DNA of 64,000 bases from Sediminibacterium sp. UBA657 (GCA_002299885.1 DBOB01000029.1:1-64000), one strand, 5' to 3'; shown: positions 50,423 to 60,109, numbered from the stretch's first letter. Program-made: numbers and translations. The notes: generated by a model not told the origin, from the sequence alone.

Positions 50423-51724
50423 TTAATGATGAGCAAATTCAGTCGAATAATCTCCTTTGATACGTTCTATAGGAGGATTAAAATAGCCGAATTTTAAATC
50501 AGGAAATTCTTCTCTAATTAATTCCATCATTTGTTTTACGCCCATGATTTCACCTGGTTCTGTCACACCAATTTTTCCGAGGTACCAATCTGGATCAATA
50601 TTGAAATTACGCCACTGAATCATTTTCAATCCAGTGTCTTTGATCAATTGTCTTAATGCTTCGTATTCTGCAACCGTATCCGTCATCCCAGGGAAAACAA
50701 AATAATTGATACTTGTCCACTTACCTGCGGCAGACATGACTTTCAAACTTTCAACAATATCTTGGAAGGTGTAATTATTTGGGCGGTAGTATGCGTTATA
50801 AATTTCAGGTCTAGCAGAATTCGTACTCACTCTTAAACTATCTAAACCAACAGCAGCTAGTGCAGCAACTGCTTTCGGATTAGAACCATTTGAATTGATA
50901 TTAATACTGCCTTTGTCTGTATGCTTTCTGATTTCAATAATGGCTTCCTTGATGGTCTCCCACATTAACAATGGTTCACCCTCACAACCTTGACCAAAAC
51001 TTACAATTGGGAATGGTGCCGACATTAAATGTGGAACCGTATATTCTACCACTTCGGAAGCAGTAGGTTTAAATGATAAACGTTCTTGGTTAGAAACAAT
51101 TTCTTCCTCAATTGGTTGGAAAGAAATACAGCCAATACAATTTGCATTACAGGCAGGTGAAATAGGGATAGGGCATTCCCATCTTCCCATCGCAAAATTT
51201 CTTGCTGCAGGACAATGATAGGTCATGCAACAGTTTTGCATCAGGTGTTGAACCAATCTATTCTCACCATAGGTTTTTAATAAATGAGCTGCTCCATAAT
51301 CAATTGTTTCTTGATCATAGCCTTCACAATCTTGGCGAATATCTTGCTCAATTCTAACAGCAGGTACATAATTAATACCATCTAACCAACCAACGGCTGT
51401 ATAACAAAATAAGGGTAACAAGGGTGCTTCTGGTAAAGACTCATATGCTGCAATATACAATCCAGTATGCGCAGGTGGGATGAATGCAGCTACAGCCCAA
51501 CCTTTTTCACATAAACGCATTTCTCCAGTTTCAACATCAATTCCTATGCCTCTTCTGCCAGGTAATTCATATAAGCTTCCACCTTCGGGTAAGGGAATCC
51601 AGTCTTCCTCTGGAATTGGATAGGCATCCCATCCAGCTCTGCCAACTACATACAAGGTTTCATCTTCAAAGATGTTACCTTCTCCGTCAGAATACAATAA
51701 ATAAGGGGACTCAGTTAATGCCAT
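50423..51724 (-). CDS. Uncharacterised radical SAM protein
   Basis: A 433-residue protein with a radical SAM site in the middle: C192-x3-C196-x2-C199 (ACNANCIGC). The barrel continues with FGQGCEGEPLL, an SI NINSNGS-type segment and SLRVSTNSARPEIYNAYYR. Upstream is an unusual N-terminal domain (about 1-180) with WDAYPIPEEDWIPL and an extra cysteine set C165, C166, C171 (NCCMTYHC), which may bind a second cluster. I do not recognise a named family or product. It is co-directional with a membrane protein 2 bases upstream and EamA and TSUP transporters downstream. Confidence 0.85.
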   Translation of the reverse strand: MALTESPYLLYSDGEGNIFEDETLYVVGRAGWDAYPIPEEDWIPLPEGGSLYELPGRRGIGIDVETGEMRLCEKGWAVAAFIPPAHTGLYIAAYESLPEAPLLPLFCYTAVGWLDGINYVPAVRIEQDIRQDCEGYDQETIDYGAAHLLKTYGENRLVQHLMQNCCMTYHCPAARNFAMGRWECPIPISPACNANCIGCISFQPIEEEIVSNQERLSFKPTASEVVEYTVPHLMSAPFPIVSFGQGCEGEPLLMWETIKEAIIEIRKHTDKGSININSNGSNPKAVAALAAVGLDSLRVSTNSARPEIYNAYYRPNNYTFQDIVESLKVMSAAGKWTSINYFVFPGMTDTVAEYEALRQLIKDTGLKMIQWRNFNIDPDWYLGKIGVTEPGEIMGVKQMMELIREEFPDLKFGYFNPPIERIKGDYSTEFAHH

Positions 51725-51726
51725 AA

Positions 51727-52281
51727 TTAGTTGGTTTTAGCTAGATGCTCCGCGCAAAAAGCATTGAATTCGTTTTTGATTGTTTCAGTGACAGGCTCGT
51801 TGATTTGTTTTTGAATCAATTTATTGTTCTTGAAATCGATTGTAATATAATCGTCTTTAATCAGCATATTGTTGATTTCTGCCCATGGATACAACTTTTT
51901 TGGGAAGGTATTCACTAAGACACCGGCAGGGTCTACTGCTAATTCATATGGAAACTTTACTTGTCGCTCAAAAAGCGCCGCAATTAAGTAAATGCCAGCG
52001 ATCAATAAAGCGTTGGGTAGTAAAAACCATCCCCAAGAAGCAAATACCAAACCCAAGCGGTAATAAGGTACGCCTCCTTTGATCTTTTGATAGACGCAAA
52101 AAATCCACCAACTTGCCACCGAAGTCATGATCGCAATTAATAAGGCAGGACTTGGATATAAGCCCGCATATAGTGCATAAGAAAGCGCCATTAAGGTCAT
52201 CAGAAGCATCAATTGACTGACACGGTCTACGTTCTTAAAATCGGGACTTTTGCAAACAATGATATAGTCAAAAAGGCGCAT
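51727..52281 (-). CDS. Membrane protein with C-terminal PH-like region, unknown
   Basis: A 184-residue protein with about three hydrophobic helices (near 22-42, 47-63 and 75-101) and a soluble C-terminal part (about 105-184). The latter has strands VDPAGVLVNTFP, LYPWAEINNMLI and DYITIDFKNNKLIQ, resembling the PH-like YcxB-type fold found in other membrane proteins. Function unknown. Its stop is 2 bases before the start of the radical SAM gene, so the two are probably translated from one message. It is divergent from ccmE. Confidence 0.8.
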   Translation of the reverse strand: MRLFDYIIVCKSPDFKNVDRVSQLMLLMTLMALSYALYAGLYPSPALLIAIMTSVASWWIFCVYQKIKGGVPYYRLGLVFASWGWFLLPNALLIAGIYLIAALFERQVKFPYELAVDPAGVLVNTFPKKLYPWAEINNMLIKDDYITIDFKNNKLIQKQINEPVTETIKNEFNAFCAEHLAKTN

Positions 52282-52307
52282 AATTATAGTTTATGAGATG
52301 CGTAAAT

Positions 52308-52341
52308 TTTGATGCAATTTAAGGCCATTTAGTTAACTTTG
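52308..52341 (+). promoter_or_regulatory. Promoter of the ccmE-ccmF genes
   Basis: TTTG (52308-52311) and TAACTTTG (52334-52341, exact TAnnTTTG) are separated by 22 bases, close to the consensus of 19. The -7 element ends 4 bases before the ATG at 52346, again implying almost no leader. Confidence 0.5.
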
Positions 52342-52345
52342 CGGT

Positions 52346-52756
52346 ATGAAGAAAACACATCTTATTTTATTGGTCTTAATTGCTGCAGCAATCGTAGTGT
52401 TAATAAGCTATACAGGCGATTTAAGTAGCTATGAAACAGTTGCTTCTGCAAAGCAAAAAGAAGGGAAATATGTGAATTTGATCGTAAAAATGGATAAATC
52501 TGTACCTGTTCAATACGATCCAGTAAAAGATCCTAATCTCTTAAAATTTAATGTAGAAGATAGCTTGGGGGGTAAAATTGCTGTGGTTTATCGCAATACC
52601 ATGCCCACAGATATGGAAAAGTCTGAACGTTTGGTGTTGAAAGGACGTGTTCAGGGGGATGCATTTGAGTGTAGCTCAATAGTGATGAAATGCCCTTCTA
52701 AATACAAGGACAATCCAGATGCAATGAAAGAGCAACCGGTAACTATTACCAACTAA
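52346..52756 (+). CDS. ccmE: Cytochrome c maturation protein CcmE, CxxxY type
   Basis: A haem chaperone that holds haem in the periplasm before transfer to apocytochrome c. The 136 residues have an N-terminal membrane anchor (about 5-23) and an OB-fold barrel (about 28-125) with EGKYVNLIVKM, IAVVYRNTMPTDM and LKGRVQGDAF. In the classical protein haem is held by His in a HxxxY motif. Here C116-P-S-K-Y120 takes that place. CxxxY-type CcmE is known from some archaea and Desulfovibrio. It overlaps no neighbour and precedes ccmF by 13 bases. Confidence 0.93.
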   Translation: MKKTHLILLVLIAAAIVVLISYTGDLSSYETVASAKQKEGKYVNLIVKMDKSVPVQYDPVKDPNLLKFNVEDSLGGKIAVVYRNTMPTDMEKSERLVLKGRVQGDAFECSSIVMKCPSKYKDNPDAMKEQPVTITN

Positions 52757-52769
52757 TCAAAATTACAAC

Positions 52770-55193
52770 ATGCAGTCAACTCAGTTTATTGGGGAACATT
52801 TGTTACCTGGTCAAATAGGTTATTTTTTATCCATCTTATCTTTTGTAGCGTCTCTAGTTGCTACATTTTCTTTTGCTAAAGCATTTTATGCAAAAGAGAT
52901 GGTGGTGGAAGCAAGTTGGAAAAAATTAGCCAGAACCGCTTTTGTGATTGAGGCCCTGACTGTAGTTGGAAGTTTTGTGGTTTTATTTTATGTGATCTAC
53001 AATCATTTATTTGAATATAAATATGCTTACACCCACAGCGATAAAAATTTACCATTTGAATATTTATTGAGTTGTTTTTGGGAAGGGCAGGAAGGCAGTT
53101 TTTTATTATGGAGTTTTTGGCATGCAGTGTTGGGTTTGATTTTAATTAAGAAAGCAAAAGCACATGAAGCTGGCGTAATGATGGTCATTAGTTTTGCGCA
53201 GTTGATGCTTGCATCTATGGTGATTGGCTTGTATGTGTTTGATGTGAAAATTGGTTCTAGTCCATTTATATTATTGAGACATGAAATGAATTGGCCAATT
53301 TTGTCCAGACCAGATTATGTGCAACTATTAAAAGATGGTACAGGCTTAAATACTTTACTACAGAATTATTGGATGGTCATCCATCCGCCTATTTTATTTT
53401 TAGGATTTGCTAGTACCATCGTTCCATTTGCATATGCAGTAGCAGGCTTACTAAAGAAAGAGCATAACTGGGTTAAACCTGCTTTGCCTTGGGCTAATTT
53501 TTCTGCGGGAATATTGGGATTAGGTATTATGATGGGTGCTGCATGGGCTTATGAGAGTTTGACCTTTGGTGGCTATTGGGCATGGGATCCAGTTGAGAAT
53601 GCATCATTAGTGCCATGGTTGACTTTGGTAGCTGGTATTCATACGGCCATGATCTATAATAAAACAGGTGCAAGTTTAAAAGCAACTTATTTATTCCTTG
53701 GGATTAGTTTCTTATTAATTGTTTATTCTACTTTTTTAACTAGAAGTGGCATTTTAGGAGATACTTCCGTTCATGCCTTTACTGATTTAGGGATGAATGG
53801 ACAGTTGATATTCTTCTTATTTATCTTTGTCATTCCATTCTTTGTTTTATATTTTGTGCGTTACAAACAAATGCTAGAACCTGTGAAGGAGGATGCAATT
53901 GATAGCAGAGAATTTTGGATGTTGATTGGTTCTTTAGTGCTCGTACTTTCTGCATTAGTGATTATTCTTAAGACTTCTACACCGGTATTCAATAAAATCT
54001 TCGATACTAAAATCGCACCACCAGAAGATCCTGAGTTTGCACACAATCAAGTTCAAATTTTTGTAGCCATTATCATTGGCGCATTAACAGCCATTGGACA
54101 GTTTTTGAAATACAAGACAACACCTTTGGCTTATTTCAAAAAACAAATGATCTGGCCTTTGATTATCACCATCCTTATTAGCATCATCATTTTTGTTTTT
54201 GTTGGCGTTGCATATGATGATAAAGGAGCTGGATTCTTAGGCGCAATTTATATTGCTATTGTGACTTCTGTTTTTGCGATCGTTGGAAATATTTCCTATT
54301 GGTCTGTGGTTCTTAAAGGGAAATTAAAATCCGCAAGTTCATCTATTGGTCATATTGGATTTGGTTTGGTATTGGCAGGTATCTTTATTTCTTCTGCAAA
54401 CAAAACCACTCTGAGCTACAATACAACGGGAATTAGTCCTTTGAGAGTGGACTCTACCCAAAAAAATAGTCCAGTTGGCGACCCAAGAGAAAACCTGACT
54501 TTATTTGAGACCATCGAAACAGATATGGGCAAATACAATGTGACATACGAAAGAGATACATTCGATGCGATTGGAAAAAGGTATTTTGAATTGAATTTTA
54601 AGGAAAAGAAAACAGGAGAGACCTTTAAGTTATATCCTGATGTCTTAAAAAATAATAAAGGAATGGAGGGTTTCTCTGCTAATCCATCCTCTAAACATTA
54701 TTTACATAAAGATATTTTTGTGTACGTGACTTCTTTCCAAGACCATACAGAGGAAGACACGACCAGTTTCAAGCCTGTTAACATTACTGTTGGTGATTCT
54801 ATTTTTTATAGCAATGGCTATATCAAATTGGAGAAAGTCAATGTAAATCCTCCAGGTGATAGACCTGCAGGTGTGAATGAATTGAGATTACAATTGAATG
54901 TGGTTTCTAAAGAAGGATTAAAATATGTCGCAGAACCAGGTATTTTGTTAGAAGGCTTGAACCTGACTTCAAAAGTAGACACCGTAAAGGCTCAAAATTT
55001 AGTCTTGAGTTTTAATAAAGTGATTGATCAAGAAAAAGGCATTTTAGAAATAGGGGTGAAAGAGTCAACTGCTCTAACCAACCTCATTACTTTAAAGGTC
55101 TATGAATTCCCTTGGATCAATTTATTATGGTTAGGGGTGATTGTGACGACCATTGGATTTATGATGGGGGCCTATTATCGTTTTAAGAAATAG
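52770..55193 (+). CDS. ccmF: Cytochrome c biogenesis protein CcmF/CcsA-type haem lyase
   Basis: An 807-residue inner-membrane protein of about a dozen helices that transfers haem to cytochromes c. The tryptophan-rich WWD-type signature lies in FGGYWAWDPVENASLVPWL, with external histidines in surrounding loops (e.g. WMVIHPPILFLGF). A long periplasmic C-terminal segment (about 550-770) lies before the last helix near WINLLWLGVIVTTIGFM. It follows ccmE by 13 bases. No ccmA to ccmD, ccmG or ccmH genes are nearby. The single ABC ATPase at 45301 is not a convincing CcmA. Confidence 0.93.
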   Translation: MQSTQFIGEHLLPGQIGYFLSILSFVASLVATFSFAKAFYAKEMVVEASWKKLARTAFVIEALTVVGSFVVLFYVIYNHLFEYKYAYTHSDKNLPFEYLLSCFWEGQEGSFLLWSFWHAVLGLILIKKAKAHEAGVMMVISFAQLMLASMVIGLYVFDVKIGSSPFILLRHEMNWPILSRPDYVQLLKDGTGLNTLLQNYWMVIHPPILFLGFASTIVPFAYAVAGLLKKEHNWVKPALPWANFSAGILGLGIMMGAAWAYESLTFGGYWAWDPVENASLVPWLTLVAGIHTAMIYNKTGASLKATYLFLGISFLLIVYSTFLTRSGILGDTSVHAFTDLGMNGQLIFFLFIFVIPFFVLYFVRYKQMLEPVKEDAIDSREFWMLIGSLVLVLSALVIILKTSTPVFNKIFDTKIAPPEDPEFAHNQVQIFVAIIIGALTAIGQFLKYKTTPLAYFKKQMIWPLIITILISIIIFVFVGVAYDDKGAGFLGAIYIAIVTSVFAIVGNISYWSVVLKGKLKSASSSIGHIGFGLVLAGIFISSANKTTLSYNTTGISPLRVDSTQKNSPVGDPRENLTLFETIETDMGKYNVTYERDTFDAIGKRYFELNFKEKKTGETFKLYPDVLKNNKGMEGFSANPSSKHYLHKDIFVYVTSFQDHTEEDTTSFKPVNITVGDSIFYSNGYIKLEKVNVNPPGDRPAGVNELRLQLNVVSKEGLKYVAEPGILLEGLNLTSKVDTVKAQNLVLSFNKVIDQEKGILEIGVKESTALTNLITLKVYEFPWINLLWLGVIVTTIGFMMGAYYRFKK

Positions 55194-55220
55194 GGTTACT
55201 TTTTGTATATTAGTGTATCA

Positions 55221-55835
55221 ATGAATATGAGAACTATCTTTTGTATACTATTATTTGTAATGACAATGAGCTTGCCAAAGCAGCTTTTTGCGCAGACAAA
55301 TCAATATGATACATTGAGGGTGGAAGCTTTTATTACGCCAGAGGGGGATACAATTCCACAATCTTGGCTACCTACAGTCATGGTGTCTGCTGTTCAAACG
55401 AATGCATTAAAAAATTATTGGAGAAACTGGACAAGATTGCGCAATGCGGTGTATGTGACCTATCCTTATGCTGTAACAGCAAGTAAAGTTATACGATCAG
55501 TAAACGCTCAATTAGCCAATGTACAGGATGAAAAATTAAGAAAGCAGATTATTAAGTCTAGAGAAAAAGAACTAAAAAGAGATTTTGCTGATAAGGTGAC
55601 CAACTTGTCGGTGTATCAAGGCAAAGTCCTTATGAAGTTAATCAACCGAGAAACTGGTAATAATTGCTACCAGTTAATCAAGGAATATAAAGGAGGATTG
55701 AATGCTGGTTTATGGCAAACAGTTGCCTTTGTCTTTGGAAGTAGTTTAAAGCAACCCTATAGCCCAAATGGGGATGACCAAGAGATTGAAAAATTGGTCT
55801 TAGAAGTGCAAAAAGTCTACGGCATTAAGGGATAA
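55221..55835 (+). CDS. Secreted DUF4294 family protein
   Basis: A 204-residue exported protein from the ATG at 55221; a TTG at 55203 is less likely. The signal is MNMRTIFCILLFVMTMSLP followed by a cleavage site near LFAQT. The family pattern is visible: EAFITPEGDTIPQSWLPTV, then NYWRNWTRLRNAVYVTYPYA, and a helical end with INRETGNNCYQLIKEYKGG. The function of DUF4294 is unknown. It follows ccmF by 27 bases and may be in the same transcript. Confidence 0.88.
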   Translation: MNMRTIFCILLFVMTMSLPKQLFAQTNQYDTLRVEAFITPEGDTIPQSWLPTVMVSAVQTNALKNYWRNWTRLRNAVYVTYPYAVTASKVIRSVNAQLANVQDEKLRKQIIKSREKELKRDFADKVTNLSVYQGKVLMKLINRETGNNCYQLIKEYKGGLNAGLWQTVAFVFGSSLKQPYSPNGDDQEIEKLVLEVQKVYGIKG

Positions 55836-55905
55836 TTTACAATAGTAAAATGCGATAGGTTTTTGGGGTAGGTTTTTGTACCTTTACCCGAATAGATTAT
55901 ATCCT

Positions 55906-57564
55906 ATGAGCGACGAAAAAAGTTTAAATTTTATTGAAGAAATTATTTCCCAAGACCTTGCAACTGGGAAACATAAAAGTATATTGACTAGGTTCCCACC
56001 AGAGCCGAATGGTTATTTACATATTGGTCATGCCAAAAGTATTTGTTTAAATTTTGGCCTTGCTGAAACTTTTGGGGGTGCGACGAATTTAAGATTTGAT
56101 GATACCAATCCAGTAACAGAAGAAACTGAATATGTAGATAGTATCAAGGCCGATTTAAAATGGTTGGGTTTTAATTGGATTAAAGAATGTTACGCCTCAG
56201 ATTATTTTGATCAATTGTATGCTTTTGCTGTTCAATTAATCGAAAAAGGATTGGCTTATGTGGATGATAGTTCTGCCGAGGAAATCGCACAACAAAAAGG
56301 TACACCTACTCAGCCTGGAACAGGAAATGCATACAGAAATAGAAGCATTCAGGAGAATTTAGAATTATTTGCTGCGATGAAAGCAGGTAAGTACAATGAT
56401 GGTGAAAAAGTATTACGTGCTAAAATTGATTTAGCAAGTCCAAATATGCATATGCGTGATCCGCTTTTATATCGCATTAAAAAAGCACATCACCACCGCA
56501 CAGGAGACCAATGGTGCATCTATCCAATGTATGATTTTGCCCATGGACAAAGTGATTCTATCGAAAATATTACCCATTCAATTTGTACCCTAGAGTTTAT
56601 CCCGCACAGAGCTTTATATGATTGGTGTATCGAGCAATTAGGCATTTTCCCATCCCATCAATATGAGTTTGCACGATTGAATATGACTTATACAGTCATG
56701 AGTAAGCGTAAATTATTACAGTTAGTGCAAGAAGGGCATGTGCAAAGTTGGGATGATCCAAGAATGCCTACCATTAGTGGTATGCGAAGAAGAGGTTATA
56801 CTGCAGAGAGTATTCGTGATTTCTGTGATCGTATAGGTATCGCTAAAAGAGAAAATATCATTGACTTTAGTTTACTAGAATTTTGTGTACGTGAACATTT
56901 AAATAAAATTGCACAAAGAAGAATGGTGGTGACTGATCCAATTAAATTAATCATTACCAACTATGAGCAAACCGAAGAAATATTAGATTCAGAAAACAAT
57001 CCAGAAGACCCTAATGGAGGCACAAGACCTGTTCCATTCACTAAAGAACTCTGGATTCAAGCCGATGATTTTATGGAAGAGCCAACTAAAAAATATTTTA
57101 GATTAGGCCCAGGATTGTCTGTAAGATTAAAGAGCGCCTACATTATTGAATGCGAAAGTTTTGATAAAGAAGCCAACGGTAAAGTGACTACAGTGTACGC
57201 AAAATATTTCCCTAATTCTAAATCAGGTTCAGACACATCGGGTATACATGTGAAAGGTACATTACATTGGGTAAGTGCGAAGCATGCTATTCCTGTTGAA
57301 TTAAACGAGTATGATCGCTTGTTTAATGTGGAAGACCCAAGTAGTGCAGAAGGTGATTTTAAGTCTTATATCAATCCACATTCATTGCATACCGTAACAA
57401 CTGCATGGGGAGAGCCCGCATTGTTAAACGATGCATTAGAAGCGCGTTTCCAGTTTTTAAGAAAAGGTTATTTTTATCAGGACACCAATAGTTCAAAAGA
57501 CAAGTTGGTATTCAATAGAACAGTGACCCTTAAAGATACTTGGGCCAAGGAGCAAAAGAAATAA
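55906..57564 (+). CDS. glnS: Glutaminyl-tRNA synthetase
   Basis: Charges tRNA-Gln directly. From the ATG at 55906 it has 552 residues; the TTG at 55876 is in frame but adds an unsupported extension. The class I signature HIGH appears in PPEPNGYLHIGHAKS and the KMSKS-type loop in TVMSKRKLLQL. The C-terminal anticodon-binding beta-barrels (about 340-552) are present. A direct GlnRS in this phylum agrees with the usual Bacteroidota pattern. It is followed by tilS after 14 bases. Confidence 0.96.
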   Translation: MSDEKSLNFIEEIISQDLATGKHKSILTRFPPEPNGYLHIGHAKSICLNFGLAETFGGATNLRFDDTNPVTEETEYVDSIKADLKWLGFNWIKECYASDYFDQLYAFAVQLIEKGLAYVDDSSAEEIAQQKGTPTQPGTGNAYRNRSIQENLELFAAMKAGKYNDGEKVLRAKIDLASPNMHMRDPLLYRIKKAHHHRTGDQWCIYPMYDFAHGQSDSIENITHSICTLEFIPHRALYDWCIEQLGIFPSHQYEFARLNMTYTVMSKRKLLQLVQEGHVQSWDDPRMPTISGMRRRGYTAESIRDFCDRIGIAKRENIIDFSLLEFCVREHLNKIAQRRMVVTDPIKLIITNYEQTEEILDSENNPEDPNGGTRPVPFTKELWIQADDFMEEPTKKYFRLGPGLSVRLKSAYIIECESFDKEANGKVTTVYAKYFPNSKSGSDTSGIHVKGTLHWVSAKHAIPVELNEYDRLFNVEDPSSAEGDFKSYINPHSLHTVTTAWGEPALLNDALEARFQFLRKGYFYQDTNSSKDKLVFNRTVTLKDTWAKEQKK

Positions 57565-57578
57565 TTCAAACAACAACC

Positions 57579-58967
57579 ATGTTATTGGACTTGGAACAAT
57601 TTAAAAGCCATTGGGCAAATACTTTTCCAGGTATCGCCACAGATAACACGCATTTTATTATTGCAGTGAGTGGAGGGGTAGATAGTATTGTGCTTGCAAC
57701 TTTGATGCAACAAATGGGTGCGAAATGTTCTATCGCGCATGCGAATTTTCAATTAAGAGGAGATGAAAGTAACAGGGACGAAAGATTTGTGCAAGCATTT
57801 GCTACAAAAATGGACATGCCATTTTTAACAAAACGATTTGATACATTGGCTTTCGCTGAACAATATAAAATGGGCATCCAGCAAGCAGCTAGAGAAATCA
57901 GGTATGCTTGGTTTGAAAGCTTGATCAAGGAAATGGATGTACAAGCAGCTTCAAAAATTGTTTTACTAACAGCGCATCATGCAGACGATCAAGTGGAGAC
58001 AGTATTGATGCAGTTTTTTAGAGGTACAGGGTTGCATGGATTGACAGGAATTCCAGCTATTAGAACACATCAACAAAATCCACTTGCCACAGATCATATC
58101 GATTTAATTAGACCGCTATTGCCTTTTAGTAAAGCAAGTATCAAAGACTTTGCAAAATTAAATGGACTAGACTATGTAGAAGACAGTTCTAATGTAAAAA
58201 ATGATTACACCAGAAATTTAATACGCAATCAGTTGATTCCACAAATGGAAACGATTTATCCAAATGTGAATCAACAAGTACTCGATACGATTTCGAGATT
58301 AAAAGAAGCAGAAGCTATTGTAGAAGCCACCGTATCTGCCTTTTGGAAAAAGCATATCAGTTTTCCAAAGGGGATTCCAACAATAGCTTTATCAAAATGG
58401 AATCAGCTAAATGGGAATGCAACTTATATTTGGGGGTTGGTGCAGGCATATGGATTTAAAGCCACACAATTAAAAGAGATTCATAAAATAGCAGGAGCTA
58501 CTAAGGGTGCTTTCATAGCATCCAATACGCATCGATTAATTAAATGGGACAACCAAATTCAAATTGTATCTAAACAAGAAGACAAAGTCTATGAGACTAT
58601 TTCAAAAGATCAATTGGTTGTAGATGCTTTATTTGGAAAATTTCAATTGGAATGGATTGAAAATATGGAGGAACTCAAAGTGGACACAAGTTCAACCATG
58701 GCATATTTAGACGCAGATCAATTAAGTTGGCCATTGTTAAATAGATCATGGGTAGCGACAGACTATTTTTATCCATTAGGGATGCGTAAGAAAAAGAAAC
58801 TGAATCATTTTTTAGGGAACTTAAAATTAAGTCCCGCAATCAAGGCAATGACAACCGTGCTATGTTCAGAGAGTAAAATTGTATGGGTAGTAGGTCAAAG
58901 AATTGACGAACGTTTTAAAATTACACCTAATACAAAGCGGGTATTAAAAATTACATTCCTAAGTTAA
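57579..58967 (+). CDS. tilS: tRNA(Ile)-lysidine synthase TilS
   Basis: Changes the wobble cytidine of the AUA-reading tRNA-Ile to lysidine. From the ATG at 57579 it has 462 residues; an in-frame upstream ATG would overlap glnS. The ATP loop SGGVDSIVL sits near residue 30, followed by AHANFQLRGDESNRDERFV and LTAHHADDQVETVLM with FRGTGLHGLTGI, all characteristic. The C-terminal domain (about 350-462) contains the tRNA-binding KKKKLNHFL segment. Its last 17 bases overlap the end of the convergent rhomboid gene. Confidence 0.95.
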   Translation: MLLDLEQFKSHWANTFPGIATDNTHFIIAVSGGVDSIVLATLMQQMGAKCSIAHANFQLRGDESNRDERFVQAFATKMDMPFLTKRFDTLAFAEQYKMGIQQAAREIRYAWFESLIKEMDVQAASKIVLLTAHHADDQVETVLMQFFRGTGLHGLTGIPAIRTHQQNPLATDHIDLIRPLLPFSKASIKDFAKLNGLDYVEDSSNVKNDYTRNLIRNQLIPQMETIYPNVNQQVLDTISRLKEAEAIVEATVSAFWKKHISFPKGIPTIALSKWNQLNGNATYIWGLVQAYGFKATQLKEIHKIAGATKGAFIASNTHRLIKWDNQIQIVSKQEDKVYETISKDQLVVDALFGKFQLEWIENMEELKVDTSSTMAYLDADQLSWPLLNRSWVATDYFYPLGMRKKKKLNHFLGNLKLSPAIKAMTTVLCSESKIVWVVGQRIDERFKITPNTKRVLKITFLS

Positions 58968-59589
58968 TCCTAATTTGCTCTACAAAGCTTGCGACTACAT
59001 TAAACTGTGCAATAAAGTAAGCTGCCACAATCAAGAATATGACACCGTAAAGTGATCCCCATAGATGCGCACTATGGTTGATACCGCCTTGCCCTTGTTT
59101 TGATAAATAAGCGGTAATGCCCAAGTAGATTGGCCCAAATATAAAACCAGGAATGATGGGAGGGATAATGAAAAATCCAATTTGTATAGTGGGCATTAAA
59201 AAGATACCTGCAAATACAATGGCAGATACCGCGCCAGATGCGCCCAAGCTATTGTAATTATAACGGTCTTTTTGTTGAAAATAAGTTGGTATTAAACAAA
59301 CGGCTAAGGATGATAAGTATAGAAATAAATAAAGCAACTTTCCATTTTGACCAAATAGCATATTAAAGTATTGCTCCACATAATCACCAAACATATAAAA
59401 GGAGAACATATTAAATGCGAGATGCATAAAATCGGCATGGATAAATCCACAACTAATAAAACGATACCACTCATTGCTTCTGCCTACGGAATAGGGATGG
59501 AAAATTAATTTGTCCATGAGTTCGGCATTGTAAAATGCTAAGACAGATACAATAACAGTGACGACGGTGATGTATAAAGTAATGCTCAT
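58951..59589 (-). CDS. Rhomboid family intramembrane serine protease
   Basis: A 212-residue protein with about six membrane helices. The catalytic dyad is visible: serine in NSLGASGAVSAIVF and histidine in NHSAHLWGSLYG; the HADFMHLAFNM motif in helix 2 is also conserved. It cleaves membrane protein substrates that cannot be guessed here. Its start codon overlaps the rlmH stop by one base (TAATG), so the two are translationally coupled, and its 3' end overlaps tilS by 17 bases. Confidence 0.93.
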   Translation of the reverse strand: MSITLYITVVTVIVSVLAFYNAELMDKLIFHPYSVGRSNEWYRFISCGFIHADFMHLAFNMFSFYMFGDYVEQYFNMLFGQNGKLLYLFLYLSSLAVCLIPTYFQQKDRYNYNSLGASGAVSAIVFAGIFLMPTIQIGFFIIPPIIPGFIFGPIYLGITAYLSKQGQGGINHSAHLWGSLYGVIFLIVAAYFIAQFNVVASFVEQIRINLGM

Positions 59590-60053
59590 TATTCGTGGTG
59601 GTATTTTTCGTTGGCTAAGATACTACAAGCGCGGTAGATTTGTTCAGCAAGCATTAACCGAACCAGCATATGTGGAAAGACAAGCTCTGAAATGCTCCAG
59701 GTGAAATTGGCTCTTTGTTGAATTGTTTCATCTACACCATACGCGCCACCAATTAAGAAAATGATTTTTTGTGCACTTTGATTGGCTTTTTGTTGGATTA
59801 AATTGGCTAGACCAGGGGAGCTTAGCATTTTACCTTTTTCATCTAATAGAATTAATACATCGGTTGGTGCAATCGCCTTTAATATACTTGCTGCTTCTGC
59901 TTTTTTTATTTGTGTTGGTTCTGTTAGTTTGGATGGTGTGATTAATTGCCAGTCTATAGGGTAGTAATGCCCAATTCTTTTTGTGAATTGTTCAACACCT
60001 TCTTTGATATAAGATTCGTTGGCTTTGCCAACGGAAAAAATAGAGAGTTTCAT
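59589..60053 (-). CDS. rlmH: 23S rRNA (pseudouridine1915-N3)-methyltransferase RlmH
   Basis: A small SPOUT methyltransferase that modifies the pseudouridine at position 1915 of 23S rRNA. It has 154 residues, as usual. Landmarks are LILLDEKGKMLSSPGLANLI, FLIGGAYGVDETIQQRA (the knotted SAM-binding loop), SISELVFPHMLVRLMLAEQIYRA and a C-terminal YHHE. It is the first gene of a two-gene unit with the rhomboid protease. Confidence 0.97.
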   Translation of the reverse strand: MKLSIFSVGKANESYIKEGVEQFTKRIGHYYPIDWQLITPSKLTEPTQIKKAEAASILKAIAPTDVLILLDEKGKMLSSPGLANLIQQKANQSAQKIIFLIGGAYGVDETIQQRANFTWSISELVFPHMLVRLMLAEQIYRACSILANEKYHHE

Positions 60054-60109
60054 TGTCTAATTTGCTATAAAATTATATTAAAGTAATGGGATTAATGTGA
60101 AAATGGAGG

